A stretch of 64,000 bases of DNA, from positions 213,389-277,388 of the forward strand of contig BCKL01000015.1 of assembly GCA_001600635.1 (NCBI GenBank). The letters run 5' to 3'. Positions 34,401 through 44,243 of the stretch are shown one piece after another (position 1 is the first letter of the stretch; every line of letters starts with the position of its first letter). A program made the position numbers and the translations under genes. This DNA comes from Leucosporidium creatinivorum (Eukaryota > Basidiomycota > Microbotryomycetes > Leucosporidiales > Leucosporidiaceae). Below the pieces are notes generated by a model, which worked only from the letters and a program-made list of their open reading frames with translations, was not told the origin of the DNA and searched no databases.

Positions 34401-35175
34401 CGTAGTCGCCGTTGGTGATGGTGTCGGAGCCACGACGTGCAGGTGGTGCTAGAGGACCTCCGGTCGAAGAGGAGGAAGTTGGAGGAGTTGGTAAGGGAAC
34501 GCTCGGACGCGAGAGGGGTTGATGCGAGTAGAGGAGAGGCGATGAGGAGCGTGGCTGGTACGCAGCGGATGGAGGTTGCGGTTGCAGCGAGGAATCGGGA
34601 GGAGGTGAAGTCGAGTAGAAGGTGGATGATGGCGGGGTAGAATCGCGCGAAGGTAATGTCGGCAGCGGAGGTCGCGAAGAGCTGGGCGCTGTCGAAAGGG
34701 GAGGTAGCGGCGCGCTCGAGGTCGGCGGCGGTGATGAAGAGGATGGTCCTGCAGGCTGTTGATCTGCCTGCTCCCACTGTTGCTGCTGCAGAGGCCGCGA
34801 ATCCTGCCCGCTCGTAGACGTGCCTGCGCTGCCGGGAGCTTCTGGGACACTCTCGAGGCCTCCTGCTCCACGACCGGCAGCCTGCAAGGCATACCCAGCA
34901 CCTGGCGGTAGCATACGCCCCGATTGAAGTGCTGCTGGCGGCAGGTTGGCGAGCGAAGAGCTGACCGAAGTCGTGTGGGCACGAGCGGGTTCGGAGATCC
35001 CGTTTAGAGGGAGGCCTGGCGGTGATGGTGAAGGGGTTTCTAGCTGGCGCTGAGTATGGTCGTACACCTCGCCAGGAGATGCTCCTTTCCGCTCGGCTTC
35101 GTCGTCGTCGCCGGTCGCTGGAGGGGTCGGAGGGTTGTGATGAGCGGGGAGAGGTGCATCGGCTGACATGGCCAT
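31469..35175 (-). CDS. Large disordered Ser/Pro-rich fungal protein with CVECMMRDRDMADVDV motif
   Basis: Two exons, 33313-35175 and 31469-33253, around a 59-nt intron (GTGAGT ... GAAGCTGACC ... TTCGCAG). About 1,215 residues, mostly Ser/Pro/Gly/Gln-rich and probably disordered. Near residue 510 one ordered-looking segment stands out: EVCVECMMRDRDMADVDVVG, EGIWDRESDAEFEEAMRWD, then basic GVPPRKRIGRGQPLTTASLK and LWTSMNPPASAHRWRTLQG with helix LQTQIHLIELERQAREATAA across the intron. In exon 2, KPKKKGVKGFFSKLVGGSKK is an amphipathic basic stretch, a candidate membrane-contacting helix (inference). The motif recalls conserved text in uncharacterised ascomycete/basidiomycete proteins, but I cannot name it. 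I chose ATG 35173-35175 because the frame upstream has only non-ATG starts. A first exon farther up is possible. Confidence 0.75.
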
Positions 35176-36672
35176 GGTAAAAGGCTCTGAGGCGAGAGCT
35201 GTCGACGAGGCTGTAAGCCTGTAGTTGAACGGACCGGTCGTCAGCGAGCAATCCTTCACCTTCGCCAGAGCTAGCCCGAGCTAGTGGTCGAGCGCGTCGT
35301 CGTGTTGGTTCCTAGGGACTGACTCTTGTGGGCTCTTTGCGAGGCTGCCTGTAGCTCTGTAGGCCGTCTGCTGTGCGCACAGGGTAGCTAGAAGCGAGCT
35401 ACCCGAGCTCTCACGCCTTTGAAGCGGCTCAAAAGCCGGCCTCTTCCTCTGGCTCTTGAGACTGGAAGCGGGGAGGGCGAAGGGTCGCGCGGGTCCAAGT
35501 TGAAGGGTGAGGCTGCTGTAGGTAGTTGGCTGCTCTAGCTGTAGCCTGATAGGTCGCTGTACTGCTGAGACGAGGCGGAAGCTGAAACGACGAGGTGAGC
35601 GGTGAGAAACAGACCCGTTGCAAGTTGGTCGCGAGCACTTCCCTTAGCCCGGATATCTCTTGCTGGCTTATATGCAAGTCGAGCTACAGACTTTGGTACA
35701 GACTTGGTTACAGCAGATTTGGGATCTACTCAATTGATAACCTGCAGATTCTCCCCTATTTGCACCTTCTGCGAGGCTTTCCCGCGCTGCCCGAGCCGGC
35801 TGCGAAGTGCTGCCCATCATCCTCAACTCTGCACAGTGAGCTGACACGTAGCTGAGTACAACACTCGGCGTGTCTCACTCACCTACAGCCCAATCACAAC
35901 CGCTGTTCACAAGGTTCTCTCCCGCTTTCGCATCCCGGCAGGAATGCCTTGCTGCGAGCTGGCGTAAGTACAAAGATCTTCATGTGACCTTTTGCCTGAA
36001 CGAAGCTGTAGCAACAAAGTCCTGATGCGAGCTCTGCTCAGCTGAAGACCCGTCCCGGTGGGCGTGCTTTCCTCCTGCTCGGCGATGATTCGACTCCGGC
36101 GCGGGCCTTTCGCAGGTGACCTCGAGTCACTCTGGGCCTACCTGGGTAAGTAAGGGGGTACGCGACTCCACACGAGAACATCAGGATTGCCCTTGACTCG
36201 ACAATGAAGGAAGGCTGTGGTTAGGGAAGCGGAGACCTGCTCGGCGCTGACTCGTTCGGCTCTTGAGCAGCATGCGCGCTACATGAAGCTCCGTAGGGAA
36301 GCCGCTCAGGTAGCGGAGTCCCGTGTACATGTATCACACGCTCTTCGACTGCCTGAAACCTCCCTTTCATTCGCCAGTACGGCTTCAGACCATCGCCGAG
36401 CTCCCTCTCTTCGCCCCTTAGGCCACGAGATCAACTTCCCCTCAATCCCATACAGAATCTACCTCTTTCTCGTCCGTTCCTGCACATCTGTATCCCTACA
36501 ACCTTTCTAGCCGTCTTCTTGCACCGCCAGACCTCCCTTCAACCCGCTCGTCGCTCGGACGTCTCCGCCGCCCAGCCGAGCGCCGTCTGCCTTCCTAAAG
36601 CTCGGACCACATTAGAGTGCGTCTTGACCTCTCGCGCTTCTCTCTCTTCAACCTTACTCACCTAAGCACAAC
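35176..36672. other. 1.5 kb divergent intergenic region with an unexplained intron-like signature
   Basis: No gene is called here. It separates two divergent genes. Around 36152-36269 the plus strand has GTAAGTAAG, then CTCGGCGCTGACTCG, then TTGAGCAG, the full set of intron signals used in this genome, so a spliced 5' leader of the 36.7 kb gene is possible. The open frames present are short and lack ATG starts or clear coding bias. Confidence 0.4.
35667..35675 (-). promoter_or_regulatory. TATA-like element upstream of the 31-35 kb gene
   Basis: On the minus strand this reads GCATATAAG, a TATA-like box about 490 bp upstream of the chosen ATG of the large disordered protein. The distance would leave a long 5' leader, possibly with an intron, so it is a weak call. 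Confidence 0.2.
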
Positions 36673-37724
36673 ATGAAGGCCGCTCGGAAAGCTCGTTTCT
36701 CAGACTCCATACCCGAAGGAGGAGTGCCCCCTCGCCGAAGTGCCCGACCGGCTCCCCTACAGGTGAGCGAGCGGCCGCCAGACGAAATGATGCCTTCCTA
36801 CTTTCTGGACTCCAGCTAACGCCTCACCTCACACCACAGCAGCACCTCTCCGACCTTCAATTTCTCCTTCAATCCCTCCTTCCTTTCCCCTCTCCTCCAC
36901 CCTCGCCGACCCTCCTTGCCTTCCTAGAGAGGTCCAAGTCGTCCTCCGCTCGGTCGGCGCAAATCAAGGAGGAGGCTCGGACTATCGCTAGACTCCATTC
37001 GACCCATAGGAGAAGATTGCGAAGGCGGCAGAGCAAGGTTGAGGAGACGGGGAGGAGGGCGAGAGAGCTGTTGCTGGGTGGGGTGATGGGAAGGTTGGAG
37101 GAGTATCAGAGGTACATGGAGGTTGGGGAGCAGGTGTTGAATGACTTTCCGGGGCTGAGGGAGACGATGGAGCGGCTCGAAAGAGGGGAGACGGAGGAGG
37201 AGCAGCAAGAGCGCCGAGGTGAGTCTCAGCTCTGTTGGTTCGGCGTTGCTCCTCAGACTGACCTCCCTTTACCCTGTCCAACAGCTAAAATTATTCCAAC
37301 CCCACTACCACCCGCTTACCTCCCTCCAGGCTTCATCGGCAACCCTCTCTCTCCCACTCCCTCCGCCGTCGCCTCCTTCGCCGACCTGATCAGGTTCTCC
37401 CGTTCGCCTAAATCACCGGTCCTCATCAACGGAGAGTACCAAGATCATGCAACATGGGCGACTCGGCAGCACACGGAATCGGGTCACCAGCTTCGAGGTG
37501 CGATTGGACGGCCTGACGTGGGCGCCGAGCAGGGCGGGGAGCTCTTGTTGGCGTTTGGAGAGGGTGGTGTGGTCGAGCTGATGACTGTGGGTGAGGACGG
37601 GGAAATGGTGATGCTGTGGAGTGGGGAAGGGGTGGAGCATGTGTTGATCCAGGATTTGAGATGGGGCCGGGTGAACGCCGAGATGAGCTTGTGGGCTGAG
37701 GAGAGAGGAGGGGAGGGGTTTTAG
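36673..37724 (+). CDS. Unidentified coiled-coil protein
   Basis: Three exons. The start MKAARKARFSDSIPEGGVPP is basic, followed by a leucine-rich helix (QHLSDLQFLLQSLLPFPSPP) and a long charged coiled coil (RTIARLHSTHRRRLRRRQSK, ARELLLGGVMGRLEEYQRYM, LREAxERLERGETEEEQQE type). Then a Pro-rich linker (IIPTPLPPAYLPPGFIGNPL) and a C-terminal acidic beta-like block (GGELLLAFGEGGVVELMTVG; MLWSGEGVEHVLIQDLRWG). Introns 36763-36839 and 37219-37285 keep the frame. About 300 residues. A subunit of a nuclear complex such as Mediator is conceivable from the coiled coil plus C-terminal module, but nothing in the sequence proves it. Stop TAG 37722-37724; convergent with the SETD6-like gene. Confidence 0.7.
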
Positions 37725-37859
37725 AGCGCTGTAGTCTTATCGAGCATTGAGGATCAAGTATGAAGTCCTTTCGCTACATTCTCTCAGACAGACATAGAAG
37801 CCCGAGTAGATGGAGAGCACCTGCGATGCATTGCTCCTCTTCCCTGGCTCTACTCCACC

Positions 37860-39521
37860 TCACTTGCCCGTCTTACTCCTCTTTCCACCCTTATCGCTCT
37901 TCTCCTCCCTCGTCCTCTTCTTGCCATCCTTCTCAGCCCTGGCTTCAGCAGCGACCTCCTCAATCGTCTTCTCCCTCGTGCTCTTGAGGATCTGCTTCTC
38001 CCCCAGACGAACGACGACGGCCATACGTTTGCGAGCAGGGAGGTCGGTAGTAGGAAGAGCAAGGAGGGCGAGATCGTCCTGTGTGCAAAGGGAGAGCCGA
38101 GTCAGCTTAGCTCGTTCACCGAACGAAGAACGCGAGCGCTCACCTCGATTGAAGTCAGGTACTCGGTCTCGCGCTTCTGAATGAGCTTGACGGCCCATTC
38201 GGCGATCTGGGCGTCGAGCTTGCCGCGCGGTGGGGACTCTTTGTTGACTTGCTTGACGAAGTCGGGCTTGGAGAGGAGGAAGGTGCGGATGGCGGAGAGA
38301 AGCTCAGTGGGAAGGGTGTGGGTACGGTCGAGGGAGAAGGTGCTTCGTGGGGAGAAGAGCGAGGACGAGGATTAATAGGGTAGACGGAAGCAGATCAGAA
38401 GCCCAGCTCACTCGTCGACTCCGCACTCGAGCAAGAACTCGGCCCTCTCCTCGCGCTCCTCCTCGTTCAAGCCCTGCGCCTCTCCAACCAGATCGACAAT
38501 ACTCTCGAGTCCAATCTCAACCAAGTCGGCCTCGTTCTCGTCATCGACGTGACCGTAACGACGGAGCAAGTCCGAGTTTGGTGGGTCGGCGTAGGTGTTG
38601 AAGATCTGGGAGCCTTTGGGAATGAAGGAGGTGGACATCATATTGAGGGTGAGGGGTTCGTAGAAGAGGCGGGCCTGTTCCGTGCGAAAGGAGATGGTCA
38701 GCCACGAAGAACAAGCGAGGAAGGGAAACGCCGAAGCTCACATTGTCGGCTCCCGACTTGGCGTTCAACAGATCCGCCATCGGCACCATCGCCACATCCG
38801 CGACATCCTCCTTCTCCTCCTCCTCTTCCTCCTCATCGTCACTCTCCTCCTGCTCCTCCTTGGCATCCACATGGAAGCTCCTACTCAGCACCAAGCTCCC
38901 ACACCAATGAAACTTCTCTAACGTGTACGCCTCCTTGGGTCCCAGTACACTCTCATGCTCCCCCACAAACGGCCTCAACACAGTCTCAAACTCCTCCTCC
39001 GCCTCCTCCTTGCCAATCTTGCCCAACACCATCGACCCTTGCAGATCCTCCAACTCGGCCGCCTCCCAGAACATGAGCGAGTGGAACGAGTTGGTTTGGG
39101 GGAGGAGGGAGAAGTAGGGAGCCCAGAGAGAGGTTTGAGGGTGCAGCGACTCGTACATCAGGATCAGGATGAGAGGGGTCCAGCCGCCGAGGGTGGAGAA
39201 GGCGCCTTCGGGGAGGAGGGAGGGGAGCTTGGAGGTGGAGGTGGTGAGGAGGAGAGGACGGGGAAGGGCGAAGAGGAGGGTGTCGGGCTGTCGGAGCGAA
39301 AGGAGCGTGGCAGAGATAAGCGAGTCAGCGCTGCGCCGAAGCCGAGAATGGTCGACTCGGCGCCGTGAGCTCACCTGAATGTCCTCGAGAGCGACGGCGC
39401 CACGTCCCATACCGGGGAAGGAAGTGAGTCCGAGAGCGGGAGAGATGGTGGTGCCGTTGCTAGTGAGCCAGGAGAAGAAGGCGGCCTCCTCGGGCGTCGA
39501 AGTCTGCGAAGGGGCGGTCAT
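37860..39521 (-). CDS. SET-domain lysine methyltransferase, RKM4/SETD6-like
   Basis: Starts MTAPSQTSTPEEAAFFSWLT, then GLTSFPGMGRGAVALEDIQ (SET N-box GxGRGxxA), LGGWTPLILILMYESLHPQT with SLWAPYFSLLPQ, the acidic insert typical of fungal RKM proteins (EEQEESDDEEEEEEEKEDV), VAMVPMADLLNAKSGADN (equivalent of xxDLLNHxxxxN), SFIPKGSQIFNTYADPPNSD followed by LLRRYG, and a helical Rubisco-LSMT-type C-terminal domain (LLSAIRTFLLSKPDFVKQV). RKM4 methylates ribosomal protein L42 in yeast and SETD6 methylates RelA in animals; the substrate here is unknown. The end is basic (KKRTREEKSDKGGKRSKTGK), nuclear-signal-like. The usual His of the NH motif appears as Ala (NAKSGADN). Confidence 0.85.
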
Positions 39522-39576
39522 GGCTGCTGCGGGGGCTGTGGGAGATTATCGAGGTCAGCGGGGCGACTCAGCGTAG

Positions 39577-40200
39577 CTAACACTCGTTGTTGTCTGGCAT
39601 CAAGCCCATGTTCGTCACTCTGCACCCTCTGCAAGATTCAGCGAAGAGCGCTGCCTTTTTGAGAAGCGAGCTCTGCAGGCGTGCAGACGTTCCACCGCGT
39701 CGAGTGGAAGCACAGGTGGCTGGAAGCGATACCGAGACGTCCTCCCAGCACCGCTGAGCAACTTCTGCACCGACCGCCGACCCAAATCTTCGCCGCGAAG
39801 GATTCCCTCCCTGGAGCCCGAACTTCTCTCCCGCCAGCTCCTCCCCTCGAACAGCTAGACTGATGTTCACAGGCTCTTCAGATATGTCTAGCTGTGCTCG
39901 AGTACTCACCTGAAGGTTGTGGTGGTCTGCTGGAACGAGTTGCGGTTTGCGCACGAGGAGAAGTTGAAAGAGCTCTGGCAGGCGGCTGAAGAGACGGCGC
40001 GAGAGGCTGTAGGCGGGCAGTGCTGGAAGGAAGATGAAGTAAGATGTAGTCGACAGCTGCGAAGAGCGGCTTGGAATGTGAGGAGAAGGGAGGAAGACCG
40101 CAAGTTCGCTCGCGCCTCTTCTCCGAGTTGGACTCTTCGCAAAGGGACCGCTGCAGGTCTTCGGTCTTTGCGAAAAGCGTGTAAGAAGGTAAGTAGAGCT
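39577..40200 (-). CDS. Small protein with mitochondrial-like start and Cys-rich C-terminus (start unresolved)
   Basis: The last exon (to about 39859) reads LAVRGEELAGEKFGLQGGNP and ends AALFAESCRGCRVTNMGLMP followed by DNNEC and TAG at 39577-39579. It is joined over GTGAGT (39910) ... CATCAG (39860) to an upstream exon reading PARALSTSPRAQTATRSSRP, like a mitochondrial presequence. The CxxC plus terminal Cys could bind metal. No in-frame ATG was found, so a further 5' exon must exist; the upper limit is approximate. It lies 55 bp upstream of the SETD6-like start. An in-frame splice into that gene (GTTAGC ... CCCACAG) is also possible, so the two might be one transcript. Family not recognised. 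Confidence 0.4.
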   Translation of the reverse strand, partial: SSTYLLTRFSQRPKTCSGPFAKSPTRRRGASELAVFLPSPHIPSRSSQLSTTSYFIFLPALPAYSLSRRLFSRLPELFQLLLVRKPQLVPADHHNLQVSTRAQLDISEEPVNISLAVRGEELAGEKFGLQGGNPSRRRFGSAVGAEVAQRCWEDVSVSLPATCASTRRGGTSARLQSSLLKKAALFAESCRGCRVTNMGLMPDNNEC

Positions 40201-40572
40201 GTTTTAGCTTACTTCCAACGATTTCACGCTCTATTCCACCGTAGACCCCTATCTGGCGGCGGTCAAGTCCGCCAGCCCGCGCCGAGCTCGAGAGGAACAC
40301 GATGCTAGCAGGGCTACTACGTCAAGGATGTAGGTCAAACCCACCCTGAAACTCGTACGCACGTTGGGAAGTGATGTATCACGGACAGAGATTGCGAAAC
40401 GGGGGGGAAGGATCAGCAGGCAAGTTCGTCCAAGTCTTCGCCGAGGCGAGGGTTTGCTTCCTCAGCACAACTCACAGTCAGCCTCTCCGCCTCGGGACTC
40501 TTCGATACACTGTACATTCCCCTTAGATCTTGTCTTCTGCTCCTAAACACACCTGCCACCGACTACACCATC

Positions 40573-40965
40573 ATGCCTTCGCACTCCACCACCACCGCCG
40601 GCGCCGAAGTCCTTTCCCTTCCCACCTTGCCCAGCTACTCGGCACCTTCGCAACCTCCCGCCTATGCTGCTCGCTCGCCCCTCACCTCACCACCACTCCC
40701 TACTGTACCTCAGAACACGCCCACCACAAAGTCGTTCTGGGGAGCTGCGACGAAGGTCGTTTCGCAGGGACCAATCCTGTGGCGGTCTAAGAGCACCAAG
40801 CAGGCGATTGGAGAGGAGGAAATCACCGTATGGAACAGCAATGTCACCGCCACCGACAAGAAGCAGTCCATGTGGAGCAGCAAGGGGACTTCGCAGGGCG
40901 CTGGCCTTTGGGGAGATCGTCTAAGGGGAGACTCGGCGGCCAAAGTATGGGGTCAAAATGTGTAA
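40573..40965 (+). CDS. 130-residue protein with six periodic hydrophobic-Trp motifs
   Basis: Single exon, good start context (ACCATCATG), TAA at 40963-40965. The N-terminal 50 residues are Ser/Pro/Thr-rich with a PPAY motif (PxxY, residues 28-31) that could bind WW domains. From residue 52 the protein carries six hydrophobic-Trp pairs: FWGA (W56), LWRSK (W70), VWNSN (W87), MWSSK (W101), LWGDR (W113), VWGQN (W126), spaced 12-17 residues, each followed by small or polar residues. That looks like a degenerate ~14-residue repeat. No signal peptide or membrane span. I do not know a named family. Without introns it differs from most genes here, but the ATG context and codon use (C/G third positions) support coding. 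See finding. Confidence 0.7.
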   Translation: MPSHSTTTAGAEVLSLPTLPSYSAPSQPPAYAARSPLTSPPLPTVPQNTPTTKSFWGAATKVVSQGPILWRSKSTKQAIGEEEITVWNSNVTATDKKQSMWSSKGTSQGAGLWGDRLRGDSAAKVWGQNV

Positions 40966-41330
40966 GGAGGACATGCCAAGCTGTACATAGGTACTCTGTG
41001 AATAAGATAGACAAGCTCACGCGACTTTGGTATCGCTGAAGAAAGCCGCAAAGCCTCGAAAAGGCGGGGTAGAAGAGAAAGGGGGGCCAGCATCGCCGAG
41101 ATCAGCTCCGGCGTTACCTGCAGCTGCTCTGTAGGACAGATGAAGAGTCATTGTGACTGCTCTGTACCCTCTGTGGCCTCCTGAGGCTGACGGCGGGGCC
41201 AGACCGTCTCGGCCTCTGCAGCTGAATTCTTGCGCCTCCGCAAGCGAGGCCACCAACTTCTTCTTTCCCTCCTTCTCCTGGTCTTCTTGTCCGACACCGA
41301 CTTGAACCGAGGCAGCAAGCAGCACACAGC

Positions 41331-43956
41331 ATGAGCAGGCTCGAACGCACCAAAGCTTCCGTCAAGGCAAAGTGCACCACACTAGCCGCCTGGGAGCTGC
41401 CGAAGAGGGAGTCGAGCGTTCGTCAAATCTCTCGATAGAGGCCGCATTCTGTGCTGTATCGCAGCGGCCCGCACCAACTCGGAGCTGACGCCCTTGCGAT
41501 GCTTGCTGCTATATAGGTGGCACCACCAGGAGTATGGACCAACGAGGATATGGGTGAGCCGCGAGGTTGCGAGGCTGCCTGGCCTTGGCAGCGGGAGCTC
41601 ATCACCTTCTTGCGTCTCGTACGATTCCAGATCCCGTCCCTAGTCACCTACAGACGTGGACTTCGGTCACCTTCTTGCTCTACTGGTGCTCGGATTTGAT
41701 CTCGGCTGGATCATGGAGCCAGATCTCGTCGTTCGTAGCGATTGGGCTCACTTGGTGGGAATCGATGCTCGCCGTGCTGTTGGGCAGTTTCTTGATCTCC
41801 ATGTACGTTGGCTTGCGCTTCTCTACACCCTCTGATACCCTATCCCAGCACTCCCGACACGGCTCACCCGCTGCAGACCCACCGCTTGGCTCTGCGCCGA
41901 ACCGCCGAGAGCCGCTCGCTGATCATTAACCTTACCCTCCCAGCCTCATCGCGTGCAACGGTATCATCGGGGCCCGGCTACACACACCATTCGCCGTCTC
42001 GGCTCGTGGTGCATACGGCTGGAACCTCTCCAAGTTCGCCGTCATCTCGTGAGCCCCGTCACTCGGCCCTCCTCCCCTCCTCGCTCGAGCTCACCTTCTG
42101 TAACCGCACAGTCGCATGGTCATCGCATGGTTCTGGTTCTCCATCAACACATACCAAGGAGGAACGGGAGTCAAGCTCATGCTCATTGCTATTTGGCCTT
42201 CGTTCCGTCACTTCAAGAACCACCTCCCCGAATCGAGCGGCACCGACTCGAGCTCCATGCTCTGCTTCTTCCTCTTCTGGTTGATGCAGGCGCCTTTCAC
42301 TTTGATCAACCCTCGCAAGGTGCGTTCGGATCGTCTATGGAGCGCGGTAGTCGACTGAGAGTGACGGGAGCTAACGCCGAATCTCCCCCCTCTTCTCGAC
42401 TCGCTCCCCTTCTCACGACTACAGCTTCGACCGCTCTTCCTTCTCAAAGCCATCGCCGTACCCATCACCGCCGTCGCCATGATGGGCTGGAGCATCCACG
42501 CCGCTGGAGATCAGGCCGCCGCTGTCCTCAAGGCTTCGCCGACCCTGTCTGGCCTTCCCGCCTGGTACGCCTTCATGACGGCTGTCACTTCCTGCATGGG
42601 TACTTTCTTTCTCTTTTCCTCTTCTTCTCGCGACTACGTGCTGACTCACCTCCTCCTCACAGGCACTTGGGTCCGTTCCCTCCTTTTTCCTCTCGACGCC
42701 CTCCCATCCCCAGCTGACCAACTTTCCTTCTCTTCCCGTCTCCTTTACCACTATCTTCACATCAACAGACTACCATGGCCACCAGCATCAGTGACTTCTC
42801 CCGCTACAGCAAGAAGACCACCTCGGCGGCCCTCCAAGTCGTCTTCTTCCCCTTCATGTTCTTCACCTGCGCCCTCTTTGGCGCCATCTCATCCAACATG
42901 ATGCTCGCGGTCAAGGGCGAGGTCCTTTGGCAGCCGTTTGATATCGTGCGTTGCGCTCTAGCCGACGAGTAGGGAGCGCCGAGCTGACGACTTCGCGCCT
43001 CGCAGATCGACACTTGGGAGGGATCCAAGGGTGGAAGGGCTGCTGCTTTCTTCGCTTCGTTTGCATGGGCTATTGGTGAGTGTTAGAGGGCTGGAGAATC
43101 CCTGCCGACTCGGCGCTGACCCTTTCTCTCTCGCGCGCAGGAAACCTCGGAACCAACATCACCGCCAACTCCATCTCCTCGGCCAACGACTTCTGTACTC
43201 TCTTCCCTCGATGGGTCGTAAGTCTTGAAGCCTCCTGCAGCTCGAACAGAGCTCTTTCTGACCCTTCGCACCCTCAGAACATCTTCCGAGGCCAGCTCTT
43301 CGCCATCTTCATCGGCACCTGGGCCTTCGCACCATGGAAAGTGCTCGGCTCGGCCGGATCGTTCATCTCCTTGTGAGCTTATCCGAGCGCCTTCCTTCCT
43401 TGCGCCGACCTGCTCACTCGTCCCCTTCCCACAGCATGGGCGCCTACTCCATCGTCCTCGGTCCCCTCGCCGCCGTCCTCAGTGCAGACTACTACCTCGT
43501 CAAGAAGGGACGTTACTCCGTCCCGGCTCTGTACGACCCCAACGGCATCTACCGCTACAACTCGATGGGCATCAACTGGAGGGCGCTGGTCGCTCTCATC
43601 GTTTCCATTGGGCCCAACATGCCCGGGATGATCAACGCCCTCGACTCGTCGATTCAGATTGGAAAGGCTCGCTATATCTACGCCGTTGCGACCATCTTTG
43701 GAAGTGAGTGTCTGCGCCCTACCCTCGCTTCGCAAGCTCGGCGCTGACTTGCCTCCTCGCTTCATCAGTCACCGTCGCCGTCCTCACCCACTGGGGACTC
43801 TCCACCCTCTTCCCCCACCATGAGACTCTCATCGAGGACGCCATCTACGCGCAGGACGTGCTGGACGGCCACACGGAGAGTCAGGTCAGCAACACCAAAG
43901 CCGAGCGAGCGGATGCAACTGTAGCGGAGAAGGCTAGTACGGCGGAGTCGGTGTGA
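41331..43956 (+). CDS. NCS1-family nucleobase/allantoin permease
   Basis: Many exons. The N-terminal exon (MSRLERTKASVKAK, then AAWELPKRESS) joins over a GTTCGT donor to GVWTNEDMDPVPSHLQTWTS; the intron at 41553-41630 is set by the NCS1 signature N-[DE]-D-[LM]-x-P-V. Membrane segments include VTFLLYWCSDLISAGSWSQI, LTWWESMLAVLLGSFLIS, IAWFWFSINTYQGGTGVKLM, AVAMMGWSIHAAGD, VFFPFMFFTCALFGAISSNM and the NxG-type ISDFSRYSKKTT loop (NPxDFSRY-like). Further text: GNLGTNITANSISSANDF and ADYYLVKKGRYSVPALYD, typical of NCS1 (uracil, uridine, allantoin, purine-cytosine) transporters. Cation-coupled uptake across the plasma membrane; the substrate cannot be set from sequence alone. The C-terminal tail is hydrophilic (HTESQVSNTKAERADATV). 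Confidence 0.9.
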
Positions 43957-44243
43957 GGCGCTCAGTGGGCTTAGGCTTAGCAGAGAAATGTAGCATTGTC
44001 AAGAATCAGCATGAGGCGCAGAGAGCGAGGCGAGAGAGCGAACGCCGAGCAAGGGGTCTCGAGGCGTAGTAGGTGAGCTTGTACTGGCTCGTAGACCTGT
44101 CTGTAGCGCAAGTGAACTCTCTGGATGTAGCTGACTCACTCGCATCAACAGCAGGTCGCTTGCTTAACTTACCAACTCGCACTTGATACGCGAAGCACCG
44201 CCTGACTTTCGTCTCTCTCCCTTCGACCACATCACCTCGCGAC

